NCBI GenBank assembly: GCA_027257055.1
Contig: JAPVLO010000401.1
Location: 1,240,001-1,304,000 of the forward strand
Length of the DNA stretch: 64,000 nucleotides
Direction of reading: 5' to 3'
Source: Cephalopachus bancanus
Lineage: Eukaryota > Chordata > Mammalia > Primates > Tarsiidae
The notes beneath the pieces were generated by a model, which saw nothing but the letters and a program-made list of their open reading frames with translations, searched no databases and was not told the origin of the DNA. Shown here one piece after another: positions 45,692 to 57,186 of the stretch (the first letter of the stretch is position 1; each line of letters begins with the position of its first letter). A program made the translations under genes and the position numbers.

Positions 45692-48600
45692 CTGAGTGGG
45701 AAGGGTCAAGTTGGCTGACTGGAGACAGTAAAGAACTGCTGATGTCAGCAAAGAAGCCCAAAGGGAGTAAGTTTGTTGCTTTGGAGACACCGACTGGCCT
45801 TCATCCAATGGTCTCCAAGGGATCCAGAGAATGGGCAGTTCCAAGTCTCAGCCACACCCAGAAATGATCCTGACAAGAGATCATGACAGAGCTCTTGGAC
45901 AAGAAACTGGTGAGTGTATGGGAGAACCTGTTTACCTCTTGTGAGCCTCTGCAGTCCTAGCCAAGGGAAAAAAAAGCCCAAGTCATATCCCTGCACCCCA
46001 TCCTGCATTGACTAGGAGCAGAGAGCTGTCTAGAATCAGGATGGGCCCCTTGGGACCAGTTGGAGCTATATGAGGACTGGAGGATTTCAGCTTTTGGTGA
46101 GCCCTAGAGCTAATGAACACCAAATCCTCCATGGAGAGGTTCCATGGGGCTCACCTTCCATGGGTGGTCATTGTCACATGGGTTCTCTTCCTCCCCACTA
46201 TCTCCAGGATCCAGAAAGGGTGGTGTGCCCACTTTGGGGACATTTCTCTGGCAGTGCTGGCAGTTGTGCTGACCCTAATTCAGGATTGTGAGTACAGTTT
46301 GCCTCAAAGGACCCACCATCATCACAGTTGCCCCTCTCAGGGAGCAGGACAACAACCAGGAGGTCATGTAATTCTGCAGCACAGCAATAATGACCCCGCC
46401 CATCTGCAAACTAAGGTAGAGACACTATCTTCCAGCAAGGCAGTGGCCTCCTGTCTTCTCCTGTGGGCAAAGAGAAGACTCACCTAGGCAGGAAGACACT
46501 ACTTATCACCACCTCTCACCCCAGAACACCTGTGCCAGAGTAGAGGCTTGGGGTTCCTTCTGGCCTCTGGCCAATCTGAGAGACGTGTGGACTGAGGGAG
46601 ACTTCAGAGCTCCAGCCAGCTAGGACCTCTGTTGCCATGCTGAAGCAGTGAGAGTGCCCCCTTTCAGAGGAAAGGACTTGTTCCACGCCCACTAGACTGT
46701 TCCAGTGAAGGAGTGTCAGACACTTCCCTTCAGCTCCCTTCTCACTCTGCTGCCTCTGTCTCTACCACAGGTGGACCAGAAGAAGGAGATTAAGTAAAAC
46801 ATTACAAACTGTCATCCGAATAATAGGAACTTAATCAAATAAAAAGGAAAAAAAGGTAAAAATGGGAGAGACTGCCCTCACAGATGCGGAAGAACCAGTG
46901 AAAAATCACTGGCAATCCTCAAAGTCTTAAATGATTTGATACCTACAAAGAAATCCCAAGCAATGAAGCCTTTCCAGAATTACATGTCCCTGCTGACAGA
47001 CATAGAATTCAGACATGGATGGCAAAGACCCTCAACAAGATCTAGGAAAAAGGACACACAAATCAACTAAGCCACGAAAATAGCAAAGGAAGTGAAAGCT
47101 GACCTGGTCATTCTAAGAAAGAACCAAACTAACTTCTGGAAATGAAGAATTCTCTCTGGAATTTCAAAATATAATAACATGCCTTAACAGCAGAATTGAC
47201 CAGGCAGAGGAAAGAATCTTAGAAGTTGAGGATTGATTTACTGAATTAACTCTGTCTGACAAAAATAAGGAGAAGAGAATTAGGGAAAGTGACCAAAGTC
47301 TATTATAGTTCTGAAATTATGTAAACAGATTAAATCTACAGATGATTAATATTTCTGAGAGAGACAGGAAAGCTGAGGACACCCTGGAATAAGCCTCTCA
47401 AGCTGTCATCCAAGAAATCTTCCCCTATCTTATTAGAGATGTTCATTCAGACACAAGAAATTCAGAAAACTCTTGTGAGGTGTTACATGAGTAGACTATC
47501 CTCAAGGTACATAATAATCTATCTCCCCAAGGTGAACATGAAATAAAAAATCTAAAGATAGAGAGAAAGTTCTGACCACCTACTAAGAAAGACGCCTCAG
47601 AATTGTAGCAGACCTCACAGCTGAAAACTTAACAAGCCAGAAGGGAATAGAGATCCATTTTAATATTCTTGAAGAAAATAAATTCCAGCTAAGAATTTCC
47701 TATCCTGTCAAACTAAGCTTCATTGGTAAAGAATAATTTCAATCCTCCGCAGACACGCAATCCCCAAGAGAATATGCCACCTCCAAACCAACCCTTAAGG
47801 AGATGCTTAAGAAAATTCTAAGCACAGAAATGAAAGAAATTTTCTGCCCATCACAAAGGCATAAGTAAGCACAGAGTTTCTAGATCATACAAATCAATCA
47901 CACAGCCTAAAATGCAAAACAGCTACTTAACAACAATATTACAATCTTATTAAAATCACCACATCTTATTAAGTAACTTAAATGTGAATGAACTGAATGT
48001 GCTATTCAAAAGACACAGAGCTGCAAATTGGATAAGGAAGCACGACCCATCCTTCTGCTGTCTACAGGAAACCTATGTCACTGAAAATGATACCCACAGG
48101 CTCAAGGTAAAAGACTGGAGATGATCTTCCAGGAAAATGGTAAACAAAAAGGAGTAGGAGTGGTCATTCTTGTATCAGACAAGACTTATTTAAAGCAAGA
48201 AAAGTTAAAAAAGACAGTGAAGGGCACCACCTAATGATAAAGGACTCAATTCACTGGCAAGAAATATCCATCTTTAACGTATACACACTCAACACAAGTG
48301 CACAGAGACTAATAAAACAATTGGTAATTAATCTAAGAGATGACATAGACAGCCACACAGTAATAATTGTAGCTTTCAGTACCCTGCTAGCAGCTTTAGA
48401 CAGATCATCAAGGAAGAAAACTAACCAAGAAATCTAGAATCTTAATTTTGCTCTGGACTAATTAGATCTAATAGACATCTATAGAACGCTCCACCCAACA
48501 ACAACAGAATATACATTATTCTCAGCAGCACACAGAACATACTGTAAAATTGGACAAATCCTCAAACACAAATCAAGCATTAATAGATTTTAAAAAATAG

Positions 48601-48720
48601 AAATCATACCAAGGATCTTCTCAGACTGCAGCAGAATAAAAATAGATATCATCACCAACAGAAACCTCTCAAAACACACAAATGTATGGAAATTAAATAA
48701 CATGCTCCTGGATGACTCTT
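45692..48720 (+). mobile_element. L1 5' half (5' UTR, ORF1, endonuclease), + strand
   Basis: It starts GGGAAGGGTCAAGTTGGCTG, like an L1 5' UTR. It is followed by a GC-richer leader (to ~46800), decayed ORF1 (~46860-47880) and the endonuclease part of ORF2 (~48000-48720). Short peptides there, such as NVYTLNTSAQ and LLAALDRSSRKKTNQ, match L1 endonuclease. Frames are broken by many stops. It ends near 48720 without RT. Confidence 0.75.
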
Positions 48721-49180
48721 AAAGACAAGGCAGACTTTTCAGATCAAGACACAAATAAAAAGGATTTCTAGAAATCAACTCTCACAGAAACCTTATAATC
48801 TCTTTTAGATTGGGGCCCATTTTTAATATTCTTAAAAGAAAGCATTGACAGTAAAGAATTTCTTACCTCTCCAAACTAAGCTTCATAAATGAAGGAGTGT
48901 TAAAATCCTTCCCAGACTAGTAAGTGCTAAGGAAACTTGCCACTTCCAGAACAGCCCTACACAAGATGTGAAAAGGAGTTTTAAACATAGAGACAAACAA
49001 ACAAAAAAACCCCATACCACTCAACACAAAAGCATATGCAAGCACATAGTTTATAGACCATACAAATCATCCTCTGACCATTCTTATTTCCACAAGTCTC
49101 ACAAGAAGACCAGTCTAATTACTCATACAGTTAGGAAGAAAAAAGGCACAAAAAATGTTCTTTGACTTCTGAAACATTCC
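48720..49180 (+). mobile_element. Second L1 ORF1-end fragment, + strand
   Basis: TTTTTAATATTCTTAAAAGA, CTCCAAACTAAGCTTCATAA and ATGAAGGAGTGTTAAAATCC repeat a portion already seen at about 47660-47880, so this is a separate L1 piece or a local duplication of ORF1 text. Confidence 0.6.
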
Positions 49181-49446
49181 AGACTATTATAATTGACAGC
49201 TTTAGGTTAGAGATTAGAAAGTTTCTCAGTTAATTTTTCCTGTGTTATATTTGTTTACTAAATATATTTGTCTCAAAACAAGTTGGTGTATCTTAAATTG
49301 AATGGATGATTCAGGAGAAAACCATTAGCAGGAGAACACCCACTCTAAATAAAAAGAAGTCCATAGAAATGATGAAAAATGTTCTGCATCTCTACTGTAA
49401 AGGTTCTCAAAATGTAGTAGTTTGTGAAAATTATTCAAAGGGTTAT
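49181..49446. other. Intergenic DNA left of the palindrome
   Basis: Near 49400 the text TCTCAAAATGTAGTAGTTTG is like the end of a MER5-type hAT element read in reverse. Otherwise nothing is visible. Confidence 0.4.
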
Positions 49447-49718
49447 TTAAAAAAAAAACCTCTGGTGTACTAAGTCAGAATCCCCTGAGTGTGGGGCTAG
49501 ATTGCTATTTTGACAAGGACATCTTGGTAGATTCTGAGGTAGTAGAGGAGGTATGTGGGAGCCTAGCCCTAATTTTTTTAGTCCCAGGTCTACATTTTCC
49601 AATTCCTCACATTTTTTTATTCTTTCTCTCTCTTCACATTCTTTAGCTTTTTCCATGATTTCAATACTCCTAAGAATTAATCAGGAATAGAACTAATCTA
49701 TCAAATAACTATTAAATA

Positions 49719-50268
49719 TGAGGGGAGACCCACCAACCCCGGAATTTATTTATAAAGGATCATGAATTTTTTCTTAAATGTTTATACTTCAGTCACTTTC
49801 AAAGTACTCTCCATTTGATGCAATACACCTATCGAGATGCTTCTTCCATTGCTCAATACTGTTTTTGAACTTGTCAATTTTGATGTCTTTTGGTACTGCC
49901 GCCATTTTTTGGTTTCACCTCTTCTGCATTGGCAAAACATTTCCCTTTGAGGACTTTTTTCATCTAAGGAGGGAAAAAAGTCACTCAGAGGTGATCAGGT
50001 AAACAGGGAGGTGGGGCACTGCAGTCATGCCTTTTTTTGGTCAAAAACTGCTGACTATTCAGTGCAGTGTGGTCAGGTGCACTTGTAAATCGCCCATTAT
50101 GAAATGGGCAAAGTCGTTGAAAGAATAAAAAAAAATTCACTGAAGCTGAATGCAGCCTCTCACAACAATGTTAGCGGGTACACTGATGCAGATAGATTTT
50201 TAGAACACTTACCTAACAGGGAAAGCCTGTATTACAAGGGGTCTACCCTTCAAAAAATAATTGTTTTT
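49719..50268 (-). mobile_element. Internally deleted mariner-like element, - strand
   Basis: The outer (3') terminal repeat at 49721 reads AGGGGAGACCCACCAACCCC. Inward, on the - strand, is the C-terminal part of a mariner transposase: KDIKIDKFKNSIEQWKKHLD, then RCIASNGEYFESD. The central part of the gene is missing, and the 5' terminal repeat has lost about 24 bases at the palindrome centre. It is non-autonomous. Confidence 0.7.
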
Positions 50269-50371
50269 GTTGTTATTTTTTTTGGTTCCCTCTGGAACAC
50301 ATTGCTGCAACTGTATCAACAATTATTCTGTGAGTGATAAGATACACACACCCACGCATATACATATGTAC

Positions 50372-50951
50372 AAGGGGAGACCCCAAAACACCCAGAATTA
50401 TTTTTTGGTGGGAGAGTCCCTTACAGTACTGGTTTCCCCTACTAGGTAAGTGTTCTAAAAATCCATCTCACTCACTGTACCAGCTAGCATTGTTATGAGA
50501 GTCTGTGCTTGGTTTCAGTGATTTTTTTTTTTTTTTTAGATTCTTTCAATGTGTTTGCCCATTTGATGCTGGGTGATTTACACAAACAACCTGCCCACTG
50601 AGTGTTCAGCACTGAGTGTTCACCGGTTTGTGACCAAATCCATCATGATCCCTGTGCCCCACCCTTCCTTTCACCCAATCTCACCCCGAGTGACACTTTT
50701 TTGTCTCTCCTGATGAAAAAGATCCTCAAAAGGAAATATCTTGCTGATGTGGAAAAGATGAAACCAAAAATGACAGAAGCACTAAAAGACATCAAAATTG
50801 ACAAGTTCAAAAACAGTTTTGAGCAGTGTAAGTAGCATCTTGATAGGTGTATTGAATCAGAGAGTACTTTGAAGGCAAATGAAGTTTAAATATGTAAGAA
50901 TAAATGCACAATTTTTTATAAATAAATTCTGGATTTGGGGAGTCTCCCCTT
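50372..50951 (+). mobile_element. Internally deleted mariner-like element, + strand
   Basis: Both terminal repeats are present: AAGGGGAGACCCCAAAACAC at 50372 and GGGGAGTCTCCCCTT ending at 50951, next to TA-rich flanks. It keeps a 5' segment and the transposase C-terminus (LKDIKIDKFKNSFEQCKKHL). The deletion matches that of the inverted copy, so both derive from one deleted ancestor. Confidence 0.75.
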
Positions 50952-51243
50952 GTATTTAATTTGTATGTCATAGTTATCTGATAGATTCATTCTATTTCTG
51001 GTTAATTCTCAGAAGTATTGGAATCATGGAAAAAGCCACAGTGGGTGGAGGAGAGAAGGATTGAAAAATGTGAGGAATTGAAAAATGTAGACCTGGGGCT
51101 TGAAAAATTAGGTCTAGGCTCCCATATACCTCCTCTGCTGAGTCAGAGATACTGGGGTGTCCTTGTCAAAATAGCAGTTCAGCCCCACACTCAGGGGATT
51201 CTGACCTAGTAGATCAGAGATTATTCTTTTTGAAAAATTGGCA

Positions 51244-51533
51244 GCTGGGCTCGGTGGCTCAGACTGTAATCCCGCACTTTGGGAGGGTGAGGTGAGTGGA
51301 CTGCCTGAGCCCGCGGGTTCGAGACCCACCTGGGCAACTTGGTGAGACCTCATCTCTACAATAGATCAAAAACTAGCCGGGTGTGGTAGCGCGCGCCTGT
51401 AGTTCCAGCTACTTGGAAGACTGAGGCGGAAGGATTGCCGGATCCCAGTAGGTCGAGGCTGCGGTGGCCAGGAGCAGCCACTGTACTCCAGTATGGGCGA
51501 CAGAGTGAGACTCCAACTCAAAAAAAAAAAAAA
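51244..51533 (+). mobile_element. Alu SINE (young lemur type), + strand
   Basis: GCTGGGCTCGGTGGCTCAGA to poly-A. Target duplication AAAAATTGGCA at 51233-51243 and ending 51544. It lies immediately outside the right arm of the palindrome. Confidence 0.95.
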
Positions 51534-51544
51534 AAAAATTGGCA

Positions 51545-52194
51545 ATTTGAATGAACACGCATTTTTAGATAAATATATTACATTTTTGTATCCCCCTTTG
51601 CATACATTCATGTGAGAGAATGGTCTGGTCAGCACCTTATTTACATTCAAACATTTGCAGAACAGATCCCAATGCCTGTGGTATATTAGAGAGTCAAAAA
51701 CCAAGCCAATAGAACAAAACTAGGAGACCTTTCTTTTCTTAGACTTTGACGTAAGTAATCGATCATGTAAAAAAAGATCTGTCTGTACTTAATTGGAATT
51801 TTATTCCATGTGGAACATCCAGTATCTATTTACACCATATTAGAACTATACCCATGTACCAAGTAAAAAGGGTATATTTTATTTTTTGAATGCTAATTTA
51901 ACCTGTAGGCACATTTTAAAGATAGCTTAAATTCTTTTCTACTTGGAAAGTTCTAGATACTTCAGATAACATGTTAGTTTTTCTTAAAAAAATACACTAT
52001 GTAGCTCACTTAATTAAATAAACAAATATAAGTGATATATAAATGATTCCTCAACTTAAGTTTAATTTTAAAGTTTAATTTTAAACGTTCGCAAAAAGCA
52101 ATGTGTAACTTCTGAGAATTATTAATGTAGGCTTTAAAAAATAAGAGTCTAAAGTGCACTCTTAGAATTAACTAGGTAATTCTTTTTTCTATTT
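51545..52194. other. DNA between palindrome and SLCO1B promoter
   Basis: AT-rich sequence. No repeat family or gene recognised. Confidence 0.5.
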
Positions 52195-52290
52195 GTGTAG
52201 AACAATAACTAATAAGTTGATTAATCTTTATTGGACTGATTAAAAACAAGAAAAATAAACTATTTATAGAAGAACTTTAACAATAGAAAA
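52195..52290 (+). promoter_or_regulatory. Candidate SLCO1B promoter with HNF1-like site
   Basis: About 70 to 115 bases upstream of exon 1's end lies GTTGATTAATCTTT (52216-52229), which resembles an HNF1 site. HNF1A is the established activator of human SLCO1B1 and SLCO1B3 in liver. A TATA-like TATTTATAG is at 52261-52269. Promoter function is inferred from position; the transcription start is not visible. Confidence 0.4.
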
Positions 52291-52330
52291 GGATGAACTT
52301 TTTTCATTTGCTGTAGAATTCTAAGTCCAG
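52291..52330 (+). other. SLCO1B: SLCO1B non-coding exon 1
   Basis: TGTAGAATTCTAAGTCCAG followed by GTAAGAAG (donor at 52331) closely matches the end of the untranslated first exon of human SLCO1B1 as I remember it. The next exon (57040) begins GTGATCACTTCAAACC, which continues the known 5' UTR. The left end of the exon is a guess. Confidence 0.65.
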
Positions 52331-54422
52331 GTAAGAAGAATGAGATTCTCTAATTTTGACATTTCTCTTGAATAAGCAATTTTCAAAATTTTAATGAAAA
52401 ATGTTTTGATTGTCATGATAAACTTTACAATTTTATGGTCTGCATCTTCTATGCACTTATGTTCTAAGTACTACTATTTACTAAACCTAGTAAATATTCC
52501 TTCAGGAAATAGTTGAACCTCAGGTTTATATGTTCTTAAAGATAAATGAGAGGAAATCATCCTGTTACAAATTTAAAAGTAAAGTTTGAAATCCCCTTTT
52601 TAAATTACTTCCTGCACTAACTAAATCTTAAGTCTGAAAAAGTGGACCTGTAGCTACCTTCTTAAAATATACTGCAAGACAACTATTTTTGTCAACTATA
52701 TGGAAATATTAGACTAAACATCCTATTGCTTTGATTTTGTCTTCATGGATAATGAATGGGAGGGGGAGAATGAGTTAGTTGGCAAACATGAAAAAAATAG
52801 AATGTGTCTCAAAGTCCTTTAATTACTTCACTTTTATTGTTTTAACTCAAGTGTGATTCAGGATGCAAGGAAAAAGATTTCCCAGATAAGTTTATCTCTA
52901 ATTAAATGAGAAAAATATATTTTCAGCAGAGTTCTTGGCATGAACTGAGGGCTTAAGAAATATTAGTTCTCTTCTGGAATTCAGGAAGTTGTGTATCCTT
53001 ATAAGACAATTGCTTTTACTATCAAATTAAGGTTAGATGTGGGAAGTCATCCCTATAAAGGTCTAGGAAATTAGGAAATGCTGACTTCCCATTCTTTTTT
53101 CCTTCTTATTTCCATAGACACTTGCTAAAAACTGGGTAAACTGGCCTGCACAGCTTTTATATGACCCCTGCAATAGAAGAAACTTGACACAGACAAGCAG
53201 AGGTTGGCAAAGTTTTGTCCCCCTACTCTATCCCCGTAAAGGTAGGAAGAACTGACCTGCTATGCTCATAGAGGATTTCCAATGCTACATTTAAATGCCT
53301 GTGACCCTCTGTCTTATAACTATATTGTGTTCTCAAAGTTCATTTATATTTCAACATTTGAAACTCAGAAAATAAATGTTCGAAGAAAAATATGCTAAAT
53401 GCCTCCAAATAAGGCTTAAAAAGGCCACCTGAGGTAGAAAGTCGACCTAAATTTAGTCAAGCCTTCATTTATATTCCAACTTCCTAGGTGGTTTGTAGTT
53501 TCTTGTTACAATTTAAGCTTACTGAAAATGAGGAATAAAGGGCACACATATATCCACATCTTTGCTGGCCATTTCATCAGAAAGCTAGGAGAGATGCGTA
53601 GAATTATTGCCTGGGAAAGTAGGGGAAGTACAGAGAAAAATAATGACTATACAGATTTATTCTCTGGTGGTATTTCAGAGTGGGAGAGATTATTTCAACT
53701 GGAGATAACTGGGAAAATATTGAAGAGGTATGATTTAGAGCAACATTACAACCAAGAGATGAAGAAGGAGGTTGGAAAGAAACATATTGAACAGAGAGCT
53801 TTCTTCTTGATATAGTTGTTTCATATGTCTGTTGGGGCCTATGGGTGTATTGAGACTAAAAACAGTTATAAAGACCCTCAAGTAGGAAGTATGAGATTTA
53901 TTTTGTGTCATATTAGGGACATTTGAAAGAGTCTGAGGATTATATAATATGCATAAGCTAGAAAGAAAACCAGGAGACCAGGCAACCAGTAGTTAATCAA
54001 TTGAACTACAAAATACTTGGAGCAGTGAGACAATAGCCTTCAAGTCTTTAAGAATATCTGTTTAGTAAAAAGAAACAAAGAAGTCTAAAGCTAAAGGAGG
54101 ATCATCCATCTTGCAGATCATTCAGAGAGGTTTGTAATTATAGAGTTAATTAGTAAAAAGGTATTTCCTAACACTTAATTTATGAAGAAAGAAACAGAAA
54201 GGACAAGTAGTGCTAAATTTATCAAAAGACTGCTTGCGACCTTGAGACCACCAAACTATTGATTCTTTTCTCGCTTCACTCCACTCAGGAATTGGGCATA
54301 TCTAGGTATAGGCATGCAAAAAACCCTAAAAAACAAAAATGCAAAAAGTGGAATAACTTAAGTACACTTAAATGTACATAGATATGAATTTCTGTATTCA
54401 TGCATGTGTTTAGATACACTTA

Positions 54423-54448
54423 CATATATATATATATATATATATATG
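54423..54448. repeat. (TA)n microsatellite
   Basis: An alternating TATATA run of about 26 bases. Confidence 0.9.
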
Positions 54449-54900
54449 CAATAATATCCTCGGATATTTATATTCGCCTTTATGCATTACCATTAAATGT
54501 GCATTATATAACATATTCACAGTCCTTATATGTTTATAAAGCTTATTAAAATAAATTAGTGAATAAAATATGCAGTTGGTCCTCATTATTCGCTGATCCT
54601 ACTTTAGAAAATTTGTTTACCAACCAAAATGTATTTGTAACACCAATATTAATACTGCTGGGCTTTTGCAATCCTTCACATGCATGTGCAGAGTGGCACA
54701 AAATTTCAGTTGCTGTGTTCCCAGCTGAGGTCACTTATGGTGTTGCTCTGCCTTCTTGTTTCTGCTTACATGCTGTAAACAAGTGTCCTTTTCACAATGT
54801 ATCAATTATCACATTTTTTGCAGTTTTATGCTTCTTGTTATTGAGTTTACTGTTTAAAATGATCTCCAAGCATAGTGCTGAAGTGTTGTTCAGTATTCTT

Positions 54901-55188
54901 TTTTTTTGGGGGGGGGTTGGAGTCTCACTCTGTTGCCCAGACTGGAGCCCAGTGGCTGCTCCCGGTCACCGCAGCCTCGGCCTGCTGGGCTCTGGTGATC
55001 CTTCCGCCTCAGCCTTCCAAATAGCCGGAATTACAGGGATGAGCTACCACCCCGACTGATTTTTTGATTTATTGTAGAGATGAGGTCTCGCTGCCCAGGC
55101 GGTTCTCGAACCCGCGGGCTCAGGCAATCCACTCACCTCAGTTCCCCAAAGGCGCGGGATTACAGGCTGAGCCACCGAGCCCGGCTCT
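54901..55188 (-). mobile_element. Alu SINE (young lemur type), - strand
   Basis: A T/G tail, TTGGAGTCTCACTCTGTTGC, ending GAGCCACCGAGCCCGGCTC. Target duplication TTCAGTATTCTT at 54889-54900 and 55189-55200. Confidence 0.95.
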
Positions 55189-55346
55189 TTCAGTATTCTT
55201 ATGTGCAAGAGTGCCTGATTGAAAATATACATGCACTATATAAGTTTTCCTTAGTTCTATCAGGCACTGATTCATGTCAATAAATCTACAGTGTATATGA
55301 AAGTGTTTTTAAACAGAAACATATATAAAACAAAGTTGGTTATGTA

Positions 55347-55636
55347 TTTTTTTTTTGAGTTGAAGTCTCACTCTGTCACCCAGACTGGAGTGCAGTGGCT
55401 GCTCCCAGCCACCGCAGCCTCGACCTGCTGGGGCTCTGGCGATCCTTCCACCTCAGTCTTCCAAGTAACTAGAACTACAGGCGCGTGCTACCACACCCGG
55501 CTAATTTTTTGATTTATTGTAGAGATGAGGTCTCACCAAGTTGCCCAGGTGGGTCTCGAACCCGCGGGCTCAGGCAATCCACTCACCTCAGCCTCCCAAG
55601 GCGCGGGATTATAGGCTGAGCCACCAAGCCCAGCTG
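55347..55636 (-). mobile_element. Alu SINE (young lemur type), - strand
   Basis: A T-tail, GAGTTGAAGTCTCACTCTG, ending GAGCCACCAAGCCCAGCTG. Target duplication GTTGGTTATGTA at 55335-55346 and 55637-55648. Confidence 0.95.
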
Positions 55637-57039
55637 GTTGGTTATGTACTGATCGATTGACAAAAGCATTGTGACAAAGGCACTCAGTCACCTAACCCTG
55701 TATCTCTCCTAGGAACAATGATTCAGTATTTGCTATTTCAGTCTTCTCAGCAAATTTATAGAAGAATGTAGTTACTGGAAGCAGTCTGAAGCAAGTGTGC
55801 ATGTAACATATTCTAAACTTATTGTATAATTAGTGCCCTATTAAAAGTCATACATATGTACTATGTGTGTCTGCTTATATAGATATTTTAGATATATAAA
55901 TATGTGGTATTCACATGGGAAAAACATGAATACATTTCTAAACTCGGTGAAGAATCCACTATTCTATATAAAAGAGTGAAAAGAAAGTAAAAAGTTGACT
56001 CATTTTACTAGCCTTTAAAATAGGGGCTTAATAAAGCTAAATATTATAAATTATCTTATACTTTGATTCCCAAACTCCACTTGTAGGAATTTATGCTATA
56101 GATATGACCACACATAAATAAAATCAGATAGGACATATCAAGAACATTTTCTAATAGGAAATAACTAGATACAACTTCATTATTTATCAACCAAGAGCAG
56201 TTAAATATATGATGGATGACAGAATATCCTGCTACCAAAAGAAAAACAAGGAGGACTTTTATTAATATAACGTTAAGTATGTACAAAATGTAAAAATGTA
56301 GTGAACAGTGTTAATGATGCATATAATATTTCTGGTGGGGCATGGGTTAGAGAAAGAACCTTTGTCTTTTTATTTAGATTTTCAACTACATACATATACT
56401 TTCTCTTGAAAAATAAAGAAATGAAGTCCAATAGAACTAAGACTGTGATAGTGGTTAGGCCAGGCATGGCCAGTCTCTCTGAGAATTACTTGAAGTATAC
56501 TTTTCTCTTTTCAACAAATCCAAACTCTACCAACTTTTTGAGCCTGATTCTAGAGATATCTCTTCCATGAAACTGTTTAAGACTATTGTAATTATAAGTC
56601 ATTATATTATTTTTCTACTTATTTTGAATATCTATTATGTGCAAGACATTATTTAGCACTGTGAAGATGAATTAAACATATATTTGCTTTAATAACTCAT
56701 AATGTACATATATAAAAATACAAAAAATTAATTTCTATAATTAAAAATTTTGTTCATATAATCTACTGTGTGATTCTATATTATCTTATTTACTTGTTTC
56801 AAAATTTTATTCATAAATTTTATTTTCCTAAATAAATTATAATCTTCTTAGGTCAGGACTTTGTGTATGTTTTTCCTTCTTTTGCCTCTAGCATCGACCT
56901 AGCCCAGCAATTAGAACATACTAGACCTTAATGAATATTAGTGAATGATTGATTGATTAACGTTGACTTTGTGGCTTTTCTTATATCTAAATTGTATTTT
57001 TTTAGGTAAAAATGAATCATACTTTTTCTTCCTGAATAG

Positions 57040-57186
57040 GTGATCACTTCAAACCAAGCATCAACAACGATTAAAAATATTCACGATATCTACAGTTCAA
57101 GCATGGATCAAAACCAACATTTGAATAAGACAGCAGAGGCACAATGTTCAGAGAAAAAGAAAACTAGATGCTGGGATAAATTCAAG
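57040..57186 (+). CDS. SLCO1B: SLCO1B first coding exon (OATP1B N-terminus)
   Basis: Acceptor TTCTTCCTGAATAG ends at 57039. A 63-nt 5' UTR precedes the ATG at 57103 (context TCAAGCATGG). The coding part is 28 codons, MDQNQHLNKTAEAQCSEKKK then TRCWDKFK, ending in phase 0 before GTGAAA (57187). The N-terminus MDQNQHLNKTAEAQ is diagnostic for liver OATP1B1/1B3, sinusoidal transporters of bilirubin, bile acids and drugs. These residues are cytoplasmic, before TM1. The sequence cannot say whether it is the 1B1 or 1B3 orthologue; many non-human mammals have one 1B gene. The donor GTGAAA is weaker than usual, but its position matches the human exon end. Residues CWD near the end differ from human. 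The remaining exons lie beyond the right edge. Confidence 0.88.

Larger units (their letters stand above)
49447..51215. repeat. Imperfect 1.77-kb palindrome with two mariner copies
   Basis: Left arm 49447-50268 and right arm ~50396-51215 are inverted copies of each other around a ~130-bp spacer. Matching pairs include GACATCAAAATTGACAAG at 50788-50805 (reverse at ~49872-49889), TAGGTAAGTGTTCTAAAAA at 50442-50460 (reverse at ~50198-50216) and CACTCAGGGGATTCTGAC at 51188-51205 (reverse at ~49482-49499). The arms contain both a mariner element and outside flanking DNA. Identity is roughly four-fifths by eye. Confidence 0.88.
54573..55785 (+). mobile_element. Tigger-like (pogo) DNA transposon remnant
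   Basis: It begins AGTTGGTCCTCATTATTCGC, a Tigger-type terminal repeat, and has a leader with GCTGTAAACAAGTGTCCTTTT. The transposase start survives as ATG ATC TCC AAG CAT AGT (MISKHSAEV), then the coding part is missing. The 3' section (TTTTAAACAGAAACATATAT, CCTAACCCTGTATCTCTCCT) ends near a degraded right terminal repeat (TTATAGAAGAATGTAGTTAC). It is an internally deleted, non-autonomous copy. Two Alus interrupt it. Confidence 0.65.
52331..57039 (+). other. SLCO1B: SLCO1B intron 1
   Basis: A 4.7-kb intron (GTAAGA .. GAATAG). It holds a TA microsatellite (~54423-54448) and a Tigger-like element with two Alus (54573-55785). 52331-54420 and 55790-57039 are AT-rich with nothing else recognised. 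Confidence 0.6.

Noticed and set aside
45745..46487. Open frames on both strands in GC-richer DNA
   Set aside because: They fall in the L1 5' leader and show no L1 ORF or cellular homology that I can see.
53528..53815. 95-residue open frame in SLCO1B intron 1
   Set aside because: No recognisable domain, homology or splice context; length is within chance for this AT-rich DNA.
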